Made by a program: the position numbers and the translations under genes
Source of the DNA: Stutzerimonas azotifigens DSM 17556
GTDB lineage: Bacteria > Pseudomonadota > Gammaproteobacteria > Pseudomonadales > Pseudomonadaceae
Assembly (NCBI RefSeq): GCF_000425625.1
Contig: NZ_KE384412.1
Span: 55,080 to 108,305 of the forward strand
Length of the DNA: 53,226 bases
Reading direction: 5' to 3'
Part shown: positions 42,659 through 51,155 of the stretch, piece after piece
Layout of the letters: every line of letters begins with the position of its first letter
Numbering within the stretch: position 1 is the stretch's first letter
The notes under the pieces: generated by a model
Database searches by the model: none
Told to the model about the DNA's origin: nothing
What the model saw: the letters and a program-made list of their open reading frames with translations, nothing else

Positions 42659-42920
42659 GGCAGAGGCGGAGGCCATCTGTGGGAGGTGCGCCCTCGCGGC
42701 GACGCCATTCGGGTCGGCACACGGCGCCTCCGGCATCGGCCCACCCGATGCGTGGATGAGGCTTCGCCGTCATCCACCCTACGCTGGCACGATACCTTTC
42801 CGTTGAGCTTCGCTGCTCCGCCACGAAGACGCACCGCGGCCAGGTCTCACGACGCAGGGTGAGCGTGGGGTGGGCGTAGGGTGGGCCGGGCGGCGCTCCG
42901 CGTAGATACCGTCTTGAATC
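42659..42920. repeat. REP-rich gap downstream of olsA
   Basis: No gene is seen. A family A REP (GTGGGAGGTGCGCCCTCGCGG, 42680-42700; one base longer than quoted limit avoided) is followed by a palindrome GATGAGGCTTCGCCGTCATC (about 42755-42774) with CCACCCTACG, then GGGTGGGC-rich fragments up to the IS110 3' end. The left boundary of the IS is not resolved in this stretch. Confidence 0.65.
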
Positions 42921-43895
42921 TCAGTTCGCAATGGCCAATTTGGAGTCAAATGGCAGGCCGGATTTGAGTACACCGTAAGCGATGCACAGCAACTTGCGCA
43001 TGGCCGCGCAAACGATCTGTTTGCCGGCCTTGCCCTTGGCGCGCATACGGTCGGCCATCGCCCGGATAGCCGCATTGTGCGTCATGGATACGACCGCTGG
43101 CAGGTAGAGCCCTGCCCGCAACGAAGCTGACCCCATTCGCGATATGCAGACATGGCCCTTGAGCTTCCCTGACTCCTGCAGCTTGGGATTCAAGCCTGCA
43201 AATGCCGTAACGCTTCGAGTGCTTTTGAAGCGTCGGATATCGCCCAGCTCGGCTAGCAACAGTGCTGCCGTTTTGTCGGCAATACCATCGATGCTGGTAA
43301 GCAAATCTCGCTGCCCTTTGAGGTCATCGTTGTCATCGAAGTGTTTTTTGATCGCATCCAGCGTGTCCTGGATCTGTTGACGTATGTGCTTGAGCATCGA
43401 TTCGATCAACGCGACAGCTTTGGCATCATGGGTGACATCCAGGCGGTTCTGTTCTATCTGCTCCAACTCCTGAAGATCCCTGAGGCGTTTCACGAGGGCT
43501 CTGAGACGGCGAATTTCAGGCTTCTCCGGCTCCCAGGAGCGCAGCTTGTCCAGATGCCTGAGGCCATAATCGGCAATCAGCTTGGCATCGACCTTGTCGG
43601 TCTTCACGCGCTGCAACTGGCTACCGGCATAACGCGCAGTCTGGGCCGGGTTCAACACGCAGACTTTGTAGCCACGCTTGTGCAGCCACTGAGCGAGGGC
43701 TTCGTGGTAAATACCCGTTGCCTCCATCACGACCCAAGCCTTGGGCTCGGCATGCTTGTTCAACCACTGCTGCAAGAGCTCGAATCCGCTTTGGGTGTTG
43801 GCCAACTTGGCCTTGGTGCGGAACTTGCCATTGGCCTGCAGGGTGGCAATGTCGAAGGTGTGCTTGGCTATGTCGATGCCGACAACCCTAGTCAT
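42921..43895 (-). mobile_element. IS110-family transposase (recombinase)
   Basis: A 324-residue DEDD transposase. The RuvC-like acidic residues are D8 (VVGIDIAKHTFD), E58 (VVMEATGIY) and D100/D103 (KTDKVDAK), with the C-terminal Tnp_20 domain (SIDGIADKTAALLLAELGDI, then FAGLNPKLQESGKLKG) carrying the conserved Ser region SRMGSASLR. An AGGAGG lies 5 bases before the ATG at 43895. GC content is visibly lower than its neighbours. IS110 elements use a bridge RNA encoded in a non-coding end; for this group that end lies upstream of the transposase, here at coordinates above 43895. Confidence 0.95.
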
Positions 43896-44117
43896 CATGT
43901 CCTCCTGTAAGTGGCTGATCGTCACTGCATCCGTCCTACCTTGTCGATGCGAGCTCGTGGCTCTGGATACCGTTCGGACTTACTGGATGAGTGCGGAGGA
44001 GTGCAGCGCAATCTACGTTACAAGCTCGAAGCTTTAGGGTGGGCACGACCTACACTTCCTCCCCCGATGATCAGTCGGGGACTCTCGCCTCCGAAGAGCC
44101 TCAAGTCGAGATACAAG
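43896..44117 (-). other. IS110 upstream non-coding end (candidate bridge-RNA region)
   Basis: About 150-200 bases upstream of the transposase start without an ORF and with lower GC than the chromosome. In IS110-group elements this end encodes the bridge RNA that pairs with donor and target DNA. GATACCGT occurs at 43966-43973 and 42905-42912 as a direct repeat, but this is too short to define the ends. A hairpin CCCCGA..TCGGGG lies at about 44062-44080. Confidence 0.45.
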
Positions 44118-44178
44118 GGTGGGCTTTAGCCCACCAGAGAGGCCACGGCTTTCAGCAGTTGGTGGGCTAAAGCCCACC
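44118..44178. repeat. Paired palindromes (family D) next to IS110
   Basis: GGTGGGCTTTAGCCCACC (44118-44135) and GGTGGGCTAAAGCCCACC (44161-44178) are separated by 25 bases. The same palindrome family is at 11870-11895 and 50456-50471. Confidence 0.8.
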
Positions 44179-44232
44179 CCACGGGGAGCGCGCCGGGCCC
44201 ACCGGCTGCGCCCCTTGGAGTATGCTGGCGGC

Positions 44233-44811
44233 ATGAATTACCTCGCCCATCTCCATCTCGGCGGTTCGCGGCCGGACGAGTTGCTCGGCAGCCTCTATGG
44301 CGACTTCGTCAAAGGGCCGTTGCACGGCCGCTGGGGCCCAGGCATCGAGGCCGGCATCCGCCTGCACCGGCGGATCGACGCCTTCACCGACGCCCATCCG
44401 CTGGTGCTGCGCGCCAAGGCGCGCTTTCCAGCCGGGCGGCGGCGTTTCGCCGGCATCCTCGTCGACCTGTTCTTCGACCACTGCCTGGCCGCGCACTGGA
44501 GCGCCTATGCCGACGAGCCCCTGGACGGCTTCACCGCGCGCGTCTACCGGGCCCTGGCCGACACGCCCGAGCTGCCCGGCCGGCTGGCGCTGATCGCGCC
44601 GCGGATGGCCGCGCAGGACTGGCTCGGCAGCTACCGCGACTTCGCCGTGCTGGAGGCGGTGCTGGCCGGCATGAGCCGCCGGCTGTCGCGCCCCGAAGGG
44701 CTGGCCGGCAGCCTCGCCGAGCTGCAGCAGCTGTACCGTCCGCTGACCGAGGACTTCCACCAGTTCTACCCGCAGCTGCAGGCCTTCGCCCGGGCGCGGC
44801 CCCACGCCTGA
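44233..44811 (+). CDS. acpH: ACP phosphodiesterase (AcpH, DUF479)
   Basis: A 192-residue cytosolic hydrolase that removes 4'-phosphopantetheine from holo-ACP. The family start MNYLAHLHLGGSRPDELLGS is exact, followed by the HD-like metal motifs GIRLHRRIDAFTDAHP and LVDLFFDHCLAAHW. Convergent with the hydrolase gene (stop codons adjacent). The open frame starting at 44119 includes REP sequence and is not the real start. Confidence 0.92.
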   Translation: MNYLAHLHLGGSRPDELLGSLYGDFVKGPLHGRWGPGIEAGIRLHRRIDAFTDAHPLVLRAKARFPAGRRRFAGILVDLFFDHCLAAHWSAYADEPLDGFTARVYRALADTPELPGRLALIAPRMAAQDWLGSYRDFAVLEAVLAGMSRRLSRPEGLAGSLAELQQLYRPLTEDFHQFYPQLQAFARARPHA

Positions 44812-45690
44812 CTAGCCCGCCAGACGCTGACGAAACGCCAGGTAGTGCGCGAGCACCTGCTCGGGGGCCTCCACCTGCGGGTAGTGCCCGACGTCCTCGA
44901 GCAGCACGCAGTCCGGCTCGTCGATCAGTTGCCGGTAACGCTCGACCATGTGCGCGCCGGACACCGGGTCGAGCGCGCCGTCGATCACCCGCAGCGGCAC
45001 GCCGGCCTGCCGCATCGCCGCCAGCCAGCGCTCGCGCTGCCGGCGGCGCTCGGGGATGTAGCGGATCAGCCGGTGCATGACCTGCGGGCCATCATTGGCC
45101 TGCAGCAGCGACCAGAATCCTTCCAGTTCCTCCTCCGAAGGCGGCCGCTGCGGCGCGAAAACCTTCCTCAGGCCGTCGTCCAGCCCCCGGCGACCGAAGC
45201 CGCGGGCCAGCAGCGGACCGAGCGGGCCGAGCAGCAGCTTCTGCAGCAGCACCGGGCGGTGCGTCTCGGGAAACAGCCCGCCGTTGAGGAACACGCAGCT
45301 GGCCACGGCGCTGCGGCCTTCCCGGTGCCGCGCCAGCAGTTCCTGCGCCACGCTGTCACCGTAGTCGTGCGCCAGCAGGTGCACCGGACCGGTGATGCCC
45401 AGGTGCTCCAGCAGGCACTGGTGCAGCTCGGCCTGCTCGACCAGCCGGTAGTCGTGCCGGGGCGGCTTGTCCGAGTCGCCGAAGCCGAGCATGTCGCAGG
45501 CCACCACCCGGTAGCGCTCGGCCAGCGGCCGCCAGAGGTACTGCCAGTCCCAGGCGGCGGTCGGAAAGCCGTGGATCAGCAGCAGCGGCTCACCCTCCCC
45601 GGCCTCCCGGTAACGCACGCGGTGCCAGTGGAAGGCGAACGTCCGCCCGGCTTCGCGCCATTCGGCCAGCGGGATGCCGGGCAGCGCCAT
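44812..45690 (-). CDS. Alpha/beta hydrolase, Asp-nucleophile type
   Basis: A 292-residue alpha/beta hydrolase. The oxyanion motif is LLIHGFPTAAWDW; the nucleophile elbow LLAHDYGDS places Asp109 where haloalkane dehalogenases and epoxide hydrolases have it; the late His is in EDVGHYPQ. A dehalogenase-type Trp pair was not checked, so substrate is uncertain. Translationally coupled (TGATG) to the class II aldolase gene upstream. Confidence 0.88.
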   Translation of the reverse strand: MALPGIPLAEWREAGRTFAFHWHRVRYREAGEGEPLLLIHGFPTAAWDWQYLWRPLAERYRVVACDMLGFGDSDKPPRHDYRLVEQAELHQCLLEHLGITGPVHLLAHDYGDSVAQELLARHREGRSAVASCVFLNGGLFPETHRPVLLQKLLLGPLGPLLARGFGRRGLDDGLRKVFAPQRPPSEEELEGFWSLLQANDGPQVMHRLIRYIPERRRQRERWLAAMRQAGVPLRVIDGALDPVSGAHMVERYRQLIDEPDCVLLEDVGHYPQVEAPEQVLAHYLAFRQRLAG

Positions 45691-46466
45691 CAGTTGGCGT
45701 AGCCCGGGTTCTGCCGGTCGAGTCTGCGCAGCAAGGCCGGCCAGGCCAGCGCGCCGCCCATGCCGGCCTTGCTGCGGGTGACGGCGGCGGCCATGGCCCG
45801 GGCGCCGTCGAGGATCGGCTGCGGAATGGGGATCAGCTCGCCGCCGCCGGCCTGCGCCATGATCTGGATCTCGCAGGCACGCTGGAAGGTGAACATCATC
45901 AGGAAGGTATCGGCGATGCTGCCGCCGCAGGTCATCAGGCCGTGGTTGTGCAGCAGCATGAAGCCGGTCTCGCCGAGGTCGGCCTGCAGGCGCGCCTTCT
46001 CGTCATGGTTCAGCGCCACGCCTTCGTAGCCGTGGTGCGACAGGCTGGAAAGCACGAACAGCGACTGCTGGCTGATCGGCAGCAACCCCTGGCGCTGGGC
46101 CGACACGGCGATGCCGGCCGCGGTATGGGTGTGCAGCACGCAGGCCACGTCGTGGCGCACCTCGTGCACGGCGCTGTGGATGGTGTAGCCGGCCGGGTTG
46201 ATGTCGTACGGGCCGTCCATCAGCTTGTTGCCGACCAGGTCGATCTTCACCAGGCTCGAGGCGGTGATCTCGTCGAAGGTCATCCCGTAGGGGTTGATCA
46301 GGAAATGCTCGGTACCGGGAATCTTCGCCGAGATGTGGGTGAAGACCAGGTCGTCCCAGCCGTGCAGGGCGACCAGTCGGTAACAGGCGGCGAGATCGAC
46401 GCGGGTCTGCCATTCCTCGGGGCTGACCAGGTCCTTGACGGCGGGAAAGCTGTGCTGAGCGGTCAT
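45690..46466 (-). CDS. Class II aldolase/adducin-family protein
   Basis: A 258-residue protein with the family metal-binding histidines in CVLHTHTAAG and LLHNHGLMTCGG, and FTHISAKIPGTEHFLINPYG at the N-terminal part. Members include fuculose-phosphate aldolases and dehydratases; the substrate is not clear and the catalytic Glu is not obvious. Forms a two-gene operon with the hydrolase. Confidence 0.9.
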   Translation of the reverse strand: MTAQHSFPAVKDLVSPEEWQTRVDLAACYRLVALHGWDDLVFTHISAKIPGTEHFLINPYGMTFDEITASSLVKIDLVGNKLMDGPYDINPAGYTIHSAVHEVRHDVACVLHTHTAAGIAVSAQRQGLLPISQQSLFVLSSLSHHGYEGVALNHDEKARLQADLGETGFMLLHNHGLMTCGGSIADTFLMMFTFQRACEIQIMAQAGGGELIPIPQPILDGARAMAAAVTRSKAGMGGALAWPALLRRLDRQNPGYAN

Positions 46467-46573
46467 GGGGCACCTCGTGTGTTGTTCTTGTGGCGTGCCC
46501 TGCCGAGTCTAGCGCTCGCGCGTCGGCCGGAAAGTCGCCTTCCCAGCCAGCCTGATGGCCGTGCGGGACAACC

Positions 46574-47026
46574 TCAGCCGCGCACGGCCGCGGCGAAGGC
46601 GTCGAGCCAGGGTTCGGCATCGGTCTGCGGCGTCACCGTCTCGCTGGCATCCAGCCGCAGCATCGGCTGCACCTCGCGCAGGCCGAGCTCGGCGTACAGC
46701 TCGCGCACCAGTTCGCCGCCGCCGCAGAAGGTATCGCCGTAGCTGGCGTCGCCCAGGGCGATGACCCCGGCCGGCATGCCCTGCCAGGCCGGGCAGCGGT
46801 CGCGGATCTGGGTATACAGCGGCAGGAAGCTGTCGGGCAGCTCGCCCATTCCGGTGGTGGAAGTCACCACCAGCAGCGCATCGGGCGCGAACGCCAGGAT
46901 GTCCACCAGCCCGGCGCGCGGGCCGTGCCAGGCCTCGAAACCTGCCGCGCGCAGGTAGTTGGCCGCATGCCGGGCGACGTCCTCGGCGGTGCCGTAGACG
47001 GTGCCGGATAGAATGGCGATCTTCAT
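46574..47026 (-). CDS. Flavodoxin (MioC-like)
   Basis: A 150-residue FMN-binding electron carrier. The phosphate loop is SGTVYGTAED, and VVTSTTGMGELPDSF and IALGDASYGDTFCGGG supply the isoalloxazine loops. MioC-like proteins donate electrons for biotin synthase in E. coli. GGAG precedes the ATG. Single gene. Confidence 0.93.
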   Translation of the reverse strand: MKIAILSGTVYGTAEDVARHAANYLRAAGFEAWHGPRAGLVDILAFAPDALLVVTSTTGMGELPDSFLPLYTQIRDRCPAWQGMPAGVIALGDASYGDTFCGGGELVRELYAELGLREVQPMLRLDASETVTPQTDAEPWLDAFAAAVRG

Positions 47027-47219
47027 TTCGGTACTCCTCTCGTTCAGCGCGAATTATGCCGCATCGCGCGCCGTCGCCCGCACACGCATGGCGGCAAACC
47101 AATTCCGCCGTTCGTTGTCTATCGCCTGCCGCCCCGGGGGATGTCGGAGCGGCCGTCGGCCGAACGCATCGGTCGACAGCGGCCTGTCTTCATTGACCGC
47201 CCTCGAGAAGGATACCCGT

Positions 47220-47843
47220 ATGGCGGACGACAACATTCTCTCCAGCGAAGAGCTGGAATTCATCAACAGCCTGATGGCGGGCAACGGGCGCAGCCCGACG
47301 TCGACCACACCGAACTACCTGATGGACGGCGGCCCCCAGGCCAACGAACTGCTGCTGCGCATGGCCAATCATGCGGAGCTCGCCCTGCAGGCGCAGTTCG
47401 ACACCTACAGCCTGTCCTTCCCGCTGCAACTGACCGAGGACGACTTCCACAACCTGCACCTGACGCTCGCCGCCCCGGTGATCTACGAGCGCGGCCCGGT
47501 GTTGCGCGCCTGGCGGTTGCCGCTGGACAAGCCCCTGCCGCTGCTCGATGCCGACGGCGCCAGGAGCTCGCTCAGCGTGCACGAGCTTTCGCCCAGCGGC
47601 GTGCTGGTGCGCAGCACTCAGCGCCGCCGGCCGCCGGAAGCCTTCAATCTGATGCTGGCCCTGCCGGACGGCGACGCCATGCCGGTGGAGGGCCACCGGG
47701 TGCGCGATCTCGACAGCGGCCTGAGCGCCTACGAGGTGGACTTCGACGAGCGCGATGCCGAGCGCGTGCGGCGCTTCCTGTTCCGCCAGCACCGCCGCCT
47801 GCACCCGGAGCTGGTGGCCGAAACCAGCGACGACATGGTGTAA
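47220..47843 (+). CDS. PilZ-like protein with degenerate c-di-GMP motif
   Basis: A 207-residue cytosolic protein, start MADDNILSSEELEFINSL with AAGGA upstream. The central/C-terminal part resembles a PilZ beta-barrel: HELSPSGVLV stands in for (D/N)xSxxG with Glu first, and I see no RxxxR motif before it. It may bind c-di-GMP weakly or act as a protein partner only. Not part of an obvious operon; folM begins 55 bases later. Confidence 0.72.
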   Translation: MADDNILSSEELEFINSLMAGNGRSPTSTTPNYLMDGGPQANELLLRMANHAELALQAQFDTYSLSFPLQLTEDDFHNLHLTLAAPVIYERGPVLRAWRLPLDKPLPLLDADGARSSLSVHELSPSGVLVRSTQRRRPPEAFNLMLALPDGDAMPVEGHRVRDLDSGLSAYEVDFDERDAERVRRFLFRQHRRLHPELVAETSDDMV

Positions 47844-47898
47844 GCTGCGGGCGCCGCCGTCGCCGACGGTGCCCGTTTCCACAACACTGGCGTCGCTC

Positions 47899-48603
47899 AT
47901 GCCCGATTCGCTCCCCCTGCTCATCACCGGCGCCGGCCAGCGCATCGGCCTGTACTGCGCCGAACGCCTGCTCGACGACGGCCAGCCGGTGATCGTCAGC
48001 TACCGGCGCGAACGCGAGGGCGTCGAGCGCCTGCGCCAGCGCGGGGCCGTGACGATCCAGGCGGACTTCTCCAGCGAGGCCGGCATCCTCGCCTTCATCG
48101 ACACGCTCAAAGGCGCTGCGCCGCGCCTGCGTGGCATCGTGCACAACGCCTCGGCCTGGCTGCCGGACGCGCCCGACCCCGCCGAAGCCTTCCGGCAGAT
48201 GGTGCAGGTGCACATGCTCGCCCCCTACCTGATCAACCTGCATTGCGCCGAGCTGCTGCAGCACGGCGGCCCGGCCGACATCGTGCACATCAGCGACGAC
48301 GTCACCCGCAAGGGCAGCACCCGGCACATCGCCTACGCCGCGAGCAAGGCCGGGCTGGACAACCTGACGCTCTCCTTCGCCGCGCGGCTGGCGCCGGGGG
48401 TCAAGGTCAACGGCATCGCCCCGGCGCTGATCCAGTTCAACGAGGGCGACGACGAGGCCTACCGGCAGAAGGCGCTGGACAAGTCGCTGCTCGGCTTCGA
48501 GCCCGGCGCCGCGGTGATCTACCAGAGCCTGCGCTACCTGCTCGACATCCCCTACCTCACCGGCAGCATCCTGGCCGTCAATGGCGGCCGTCACCTGCGC
48601 TGA
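47899..48603 (+). CDS. folM: Dihydromonapterin reductase
   Basis: A 234-residue NADPH-dependent short-chain dehydrogenase reducing dihydromonapterin (and dihydrofolate) to the tetrahydro form. The nucleotide-binding loop is [10 protein letters not shown]; the catalytic YxxxK is in IAYAASKAG and Ser in VHISDDVT. It is placed directly before folX, the usual folM-folX arrangement. The ATG at 47899 has a weak ribosome site. Confidence 0.93.
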   Translation: MPDSLPLLITGAGQRIGLYCAERLLDDGQPVIVSYRREREGVERLRQRGAVTIQADFSSEAGILAFIDTLKGAAPRLRGIVHNASAWLPDAPDPAEAFRQMVQVHMLAPYLINLHCAELLQHGGPADIVHISDDVTRKGSTRHIAYAASKAGLDNLTLSFAARLAPGVKVNGIAPALIQFNEGDDEAYRQKALDKSLLGFEPGAAVIYQSLRYLLDIPYLTGSILAVNGGRHLR

Positions 48604-48689
48604 CCCGTCGCCTGCTCCGCCCGCGGGCGGTAGACTGCCGCTACGCGCGGGCGCGATGCCCGCTGGAACCGATCGACTGGAGTACCCGC

Positions 48690-49064
48690 ATGCCCCGACT
48701 CGAGCCCGGCATGGCCCGCATCCGCGTCAAGGACCTGAGCCTGCGCACCTACATCGGCATCAAGGAAGAAGAGATCCTCAACAAGCAGGACGTGCTGATC
48801 AACCTGACCATCCTCTACCCCGCGGTGGACGCGGCGCGCGAGAACCACATCGAGCACGCGCTCAACTACCGCACCATCACCAAGGCGATCATCGCCCACG
48901 TCGAGGAGAACCGCTTCGCCCTGCTCGAGCGCCTGACCCAGGAGATCCTCGACCTGGTGATGCAGTACCCGGCCGTGCGCTATGCCGAGGTCGAGGTCGA
49001 CAAGCCGCACGCCCTGCGCTTCGCCGAGTCGGTGTCGATCACCCTCGCCGCGGGACGCGACTGA
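48690..49064 (+). CDS. folX: Dihydroneopterin triphosphate 2'-epimerase
   Basis: A 124-residue FolB-like T-fold enzyme that epimerises dihydroneopterin triphosphate to dihydromonapterin triphosphate. Core motif [20 protein letters not shown]; also [18 protein letters not shown] and [21 protein letters not shown] lies seven bases before the ATG at 48690. With folM it makes the tetrahydromonapterin cofactor used by Pseudomonas phenylalanine hydroxylase. Confidence 0.94.
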   Translation: MPRLEPGMARIRVKDLSLRTYIGIKEEEILNKQDVLINLTILYPAVDAARENHIEHALNYRTITKAIIAHVEENRFALLERLTQEILDLVMQYPAVRYAEVEVDKPHALRFAESVSITLAAGRD

Positions 49065-49067
49065 GCG

Positions 49068-49439
49068 TCAGCTCCCGTAGGCCAGCGTGGTCATCAGCGC
49101 CAGCGCCTGGGGCCGGGCGTCGAGCCGGGTGTGCTGCACCACCACCGGCACGTCCGAGACGAACACGCTGGCATAGTCGGTCTCGCGCGGCACCGGCGCC
49201 GGGTCGGCCAGGTCGTCGAAGCGCATGTGCAGGGTGCGCCGCGGCGGCACCCGCAACCGGTAGGGCCCGGCCGGCTCGCGGTCGCTGAAATACAGCGTCA
49301 GCTCGATCTGCGCCTCGCGGTCGCCGGGGTTGAGGATGCAGGCCGACTCGTGGCTGCGCAGGGTGGGATCGTCCGGGTTGGGACCGAACGGGGGCAAATA
49401 GCCCTCGGCGATCACCCAGTGGCGTTGACCGATCGTCAT
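49068..49439 (-). CDS. Anabaena sensory rhodopsin transducer-family protein (no rhodopsin nearby)
   Basis: A 123-residue all-beta protein closely resembling ASRT (PF07100). It shows the family landmarks WVIAEGYLPPFGPNP, ESACILNPGD, YFSDREPAGPYRLRVPPRRT, MRFDDLADPAPVPRETDYAS and VVVQHTRLD. In Anabaena, the homologue couples to a sensory rhodopsin; the family also occurs widely without rhodopsins and is thought to bind a small molecule. AAGGAG precedes the ATG. Convergent with folX, whose stop is three bases away. Function here unknown. Confidence 0.88.
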   Translation of the reverse strand: MTIGQRHWVIAEGYLPPFGPNPDDPTLRSHESACILNPGDREAQIELTLYFSDREPAGPYRLRVPPRRTLHMRFDDLADPAPVPRETDYASVFVSDVPVVVQHTRLDARPQALALMTTLAYGS

Positions 49440-49573
49440 CGGTGGCTCCTTCTCGCTGCGGCGTGGCCGCCCTTCCCTACCGGAGGCGGATGCACGGGGG
49501 AAAGTTCCGCGGCTGGTCCGGTCACATGGGCGAGGTTATGATCCGCGCGTCTGCGCCCAACGAGACCGATGAG

Positions 49574-49867
49574 ATGAACGACGAACAACGCACCGAACTC
49601 GAAGCCGCCGCCTTCCGCCGCCTGGTCCAGCACCTGCGCAGCCGGCCGGACGTGCAGAACATCGAGCTGATGAACCTCGCCGGCTTCTGCCGCAACTGCT
49701 TGTCCAAGTGGTACAAGGCCGCCGCCGACGACCTGGAGCTGGACGTCAGCGTCGAGCAGGCGCGCGAAGCGGTCTACGGCATGCCCTATGCCGAGTGGAA
49801 AAGCCGCTACCAGAAGGAAGCCACGCCCGAGCAGCAGGCGGCGTTCGACAAGGGCAAGCCGGCATGA
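49574..49867 (+). CDS. DUF1244-family protein
   Basis: A 97-residue cytosolic protein starting MNDEQRTELEAAAFRRLVQH. The central GFCRNCLSKWY is the hallmark of DUF1244 (an all-helical family). ATGA overlap with the next gene links the two. Function unknown. The frame from 49442 includes leader sequence. Confidence 0.9.
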   Translation: MNDEQRTELEAAAFRRLVQHLRSRPDVQNIELMNLAGFCRNCLSKWYKAAADDLELDVSVEQAREAVYGMPYAEWKSRYQKEATPEQQAAFDKGKPA

Positions 49868-50208
49868 GCGCGCTCGATACATTCCGCCAGGGCCTGCGCG
49901 ACGGCCAGCCGATGTTCGCCGATACCCTCGCCTTCATCGAGGCCCACTACGACTACCAGCCCACCGCCTTCACCAATGGCGCCGTGCACAACGCCGCCGG
50001 CGAGAACGCGGGCTCCTGCAAGACGCTGGGCCTGGCCCGGCTCGAGGGGCTGTCCGACGAAGAGGCGCTGCTGGCGTTCGGCGAGCATTACCGCGCGGTG
50101 CAGGCCACGCCCGACGGCGATGACCACCGCAACATCCGCGCCTTGATGCGCCACGGCCTGGCCGGGGTTCGCTTCGAAGGTACGCCATTGACGCGCAGGT
50201 TGGGTTGA
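49864..50208 (+). CDS. HopJ-family protein with repeat-supplied stop
   Basis: A 114-residue protein of the HopJ family (PF08888), with FTNGAVHNAAGENAGSCK and LLAFGEHYRAVQATPDGDDHRNIRAL (in part) as signatures. Homologues are chromosomal in most Pseudomonas and unlikely to be secreted effectors. The final residues GTPLTRRLG and the TGA stop come from a family B REP beginning about 50196. Coupled to the DUF1244 gene by ATGA. Confidence 0.87.
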   Translation: MSALDTFRQGLRDGQPMFADTLAFIEAHYDYQPTAFTNGAVHNAAGENAGSCKTLGLARLEGLSDEEALLAFGEHYRAVQATPDGDDHRNIRALMRHGLAGVRFEGTPLTRRLG

Positions 50209-50496
50209 GCGAAGCGAAGCCAACACGCACTGCCAGTCGCCTGGTCATGCCGGGGCTAAACCGCCTCGCTGGGCTGAAGGCCACGAGGCGGAAGCGACGC
50301 CTCCTATGGGCAAACGGCACCGGATGTAGGAGCGACCTTGGTCGCGAATGGATTCGATGCCGGCGCTGCGCTCCTTCGCGAGCGACGACTCGGCGCCCCC
50401 TCGCGCCTACGGGGGCGCAGCCAGAGATGGGCCCCATGGGACTCTGCCGGGTAGAGTGGGCTAAAGCCCACCCGCCGCCATCCGCACGCAGGCCGG
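50196..50496. repeat. REP-rich gap
   Basis: No gene is supported. Family B (50196-50226), family C variant GTAGGAGCGACCTTGGTCGC (50326-50349) and family D (GTGGGCTAAAGCCCAC, 50456-50471) are all present within 300 bases, the densest mix of repeat families in the window. Confidence 0.82.
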
Positions 50497-51102
50497 TCAC
50501 TCCGCCGGATAGCGCGCCTGCCTGAGCAGCCCGGCCAGGTGCGCACAATGGCGCGCCATCATCGCCGTGGTCTGCGCCACCTTCTCCGGCGTCTGCGGCA
50601 GGTCCTTGTAATCGGTGCCCTGCATCGCCTCGCCCACCCAATAGGTCGAGCCGACCGCCGGGATGCTGAAACCCACGTCGTTGAGACCCTGAAACAGGTT
50701 GGCGGCGACGTTGTGCGCGCCGTCCTCGTTGCCGACCACCGCCACGCAGGCGACCCGGTCGACGGCGATCATGCGCCCCTGCCCATCGGTCTCGCCGAGC
50801 ATCGCGTCGAGCCGCTCCAGGACCCGCTGGCAGAGGCTGGACGGGTGGCCGAGCCAAATCGGCGTGCCCAGCACCAGGATGTCCGCGGCCAGCACCTTCT
50901 GACGGAACATCGGCCAGTCGTCGCCCTCGCCTTCGTCGGAGGTGACGCCCGGCTTGATGTCGTAGTCCGCCACCCGCAGGCGTTCGCCCGCGACGCCGTG
51001 CTTGTGCAGTTCGGCGAGCACCTGCGACAGCAGCAGATCGCAGGAAGATTCGGCGGGAGAACGCTTGAGCGTGCAGTTGATTGCCAGTGCGGTGAGGCCC
51101 AT
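50497..51102 (-). CDS. NADPH-dependent FMN reductase/flavodoxin-like protein
   Basis: A 201-residue flavodoxin-fold protein, beginning MGLTALAINCTLKRSPAESS. The phosphate-binding NCTLKRSPAES and LVLGTPIWLGHPSSLCQRVLERLD (in part) segments support flavin binding of the NAD(P)H-quinone or FMN reductase type. GGAG precedes the ATG at 51102. Exact reaction unknown. Confidence 0.87.
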   Translation of the reverse strand: MGLTALAINCTLKRSPAESSCDLLLSQVLAELHKHGVAGERLRVADYDIKPGVTSDEGEGDDWPMFRQKVLAADILVLGTPIWLGHPSSLCQRVLERLDAMLGETDGQGRMIAVDRVACVAVVGNEDGAHNVAANLFQGLNDVGFSIPAVGSTYWVGEAMQGTDYKDLPQTPEKVAQTTAMMARHCAHLAGLLRQARYPAE

Positions 51103-51155
51103 CGGGATGCTCCTTCGTTCGGTGAGCATCTAGAGAGCCCTGCCGCGGCGAGGGT

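Noticed and set aside
42905..43973. 8-bp direct repeat GATACCGT as the IS110 ends
   Set aside because: Eight bases can match by chance, and an element limited by them would have too little room for the expected upstream bridge-RNA region.
49864..50208. HopJ-like gene as a type III effector
   Set aside because: The family is chromosomal in most Pseudomonas; no hrp box or secretion genes are seen here.
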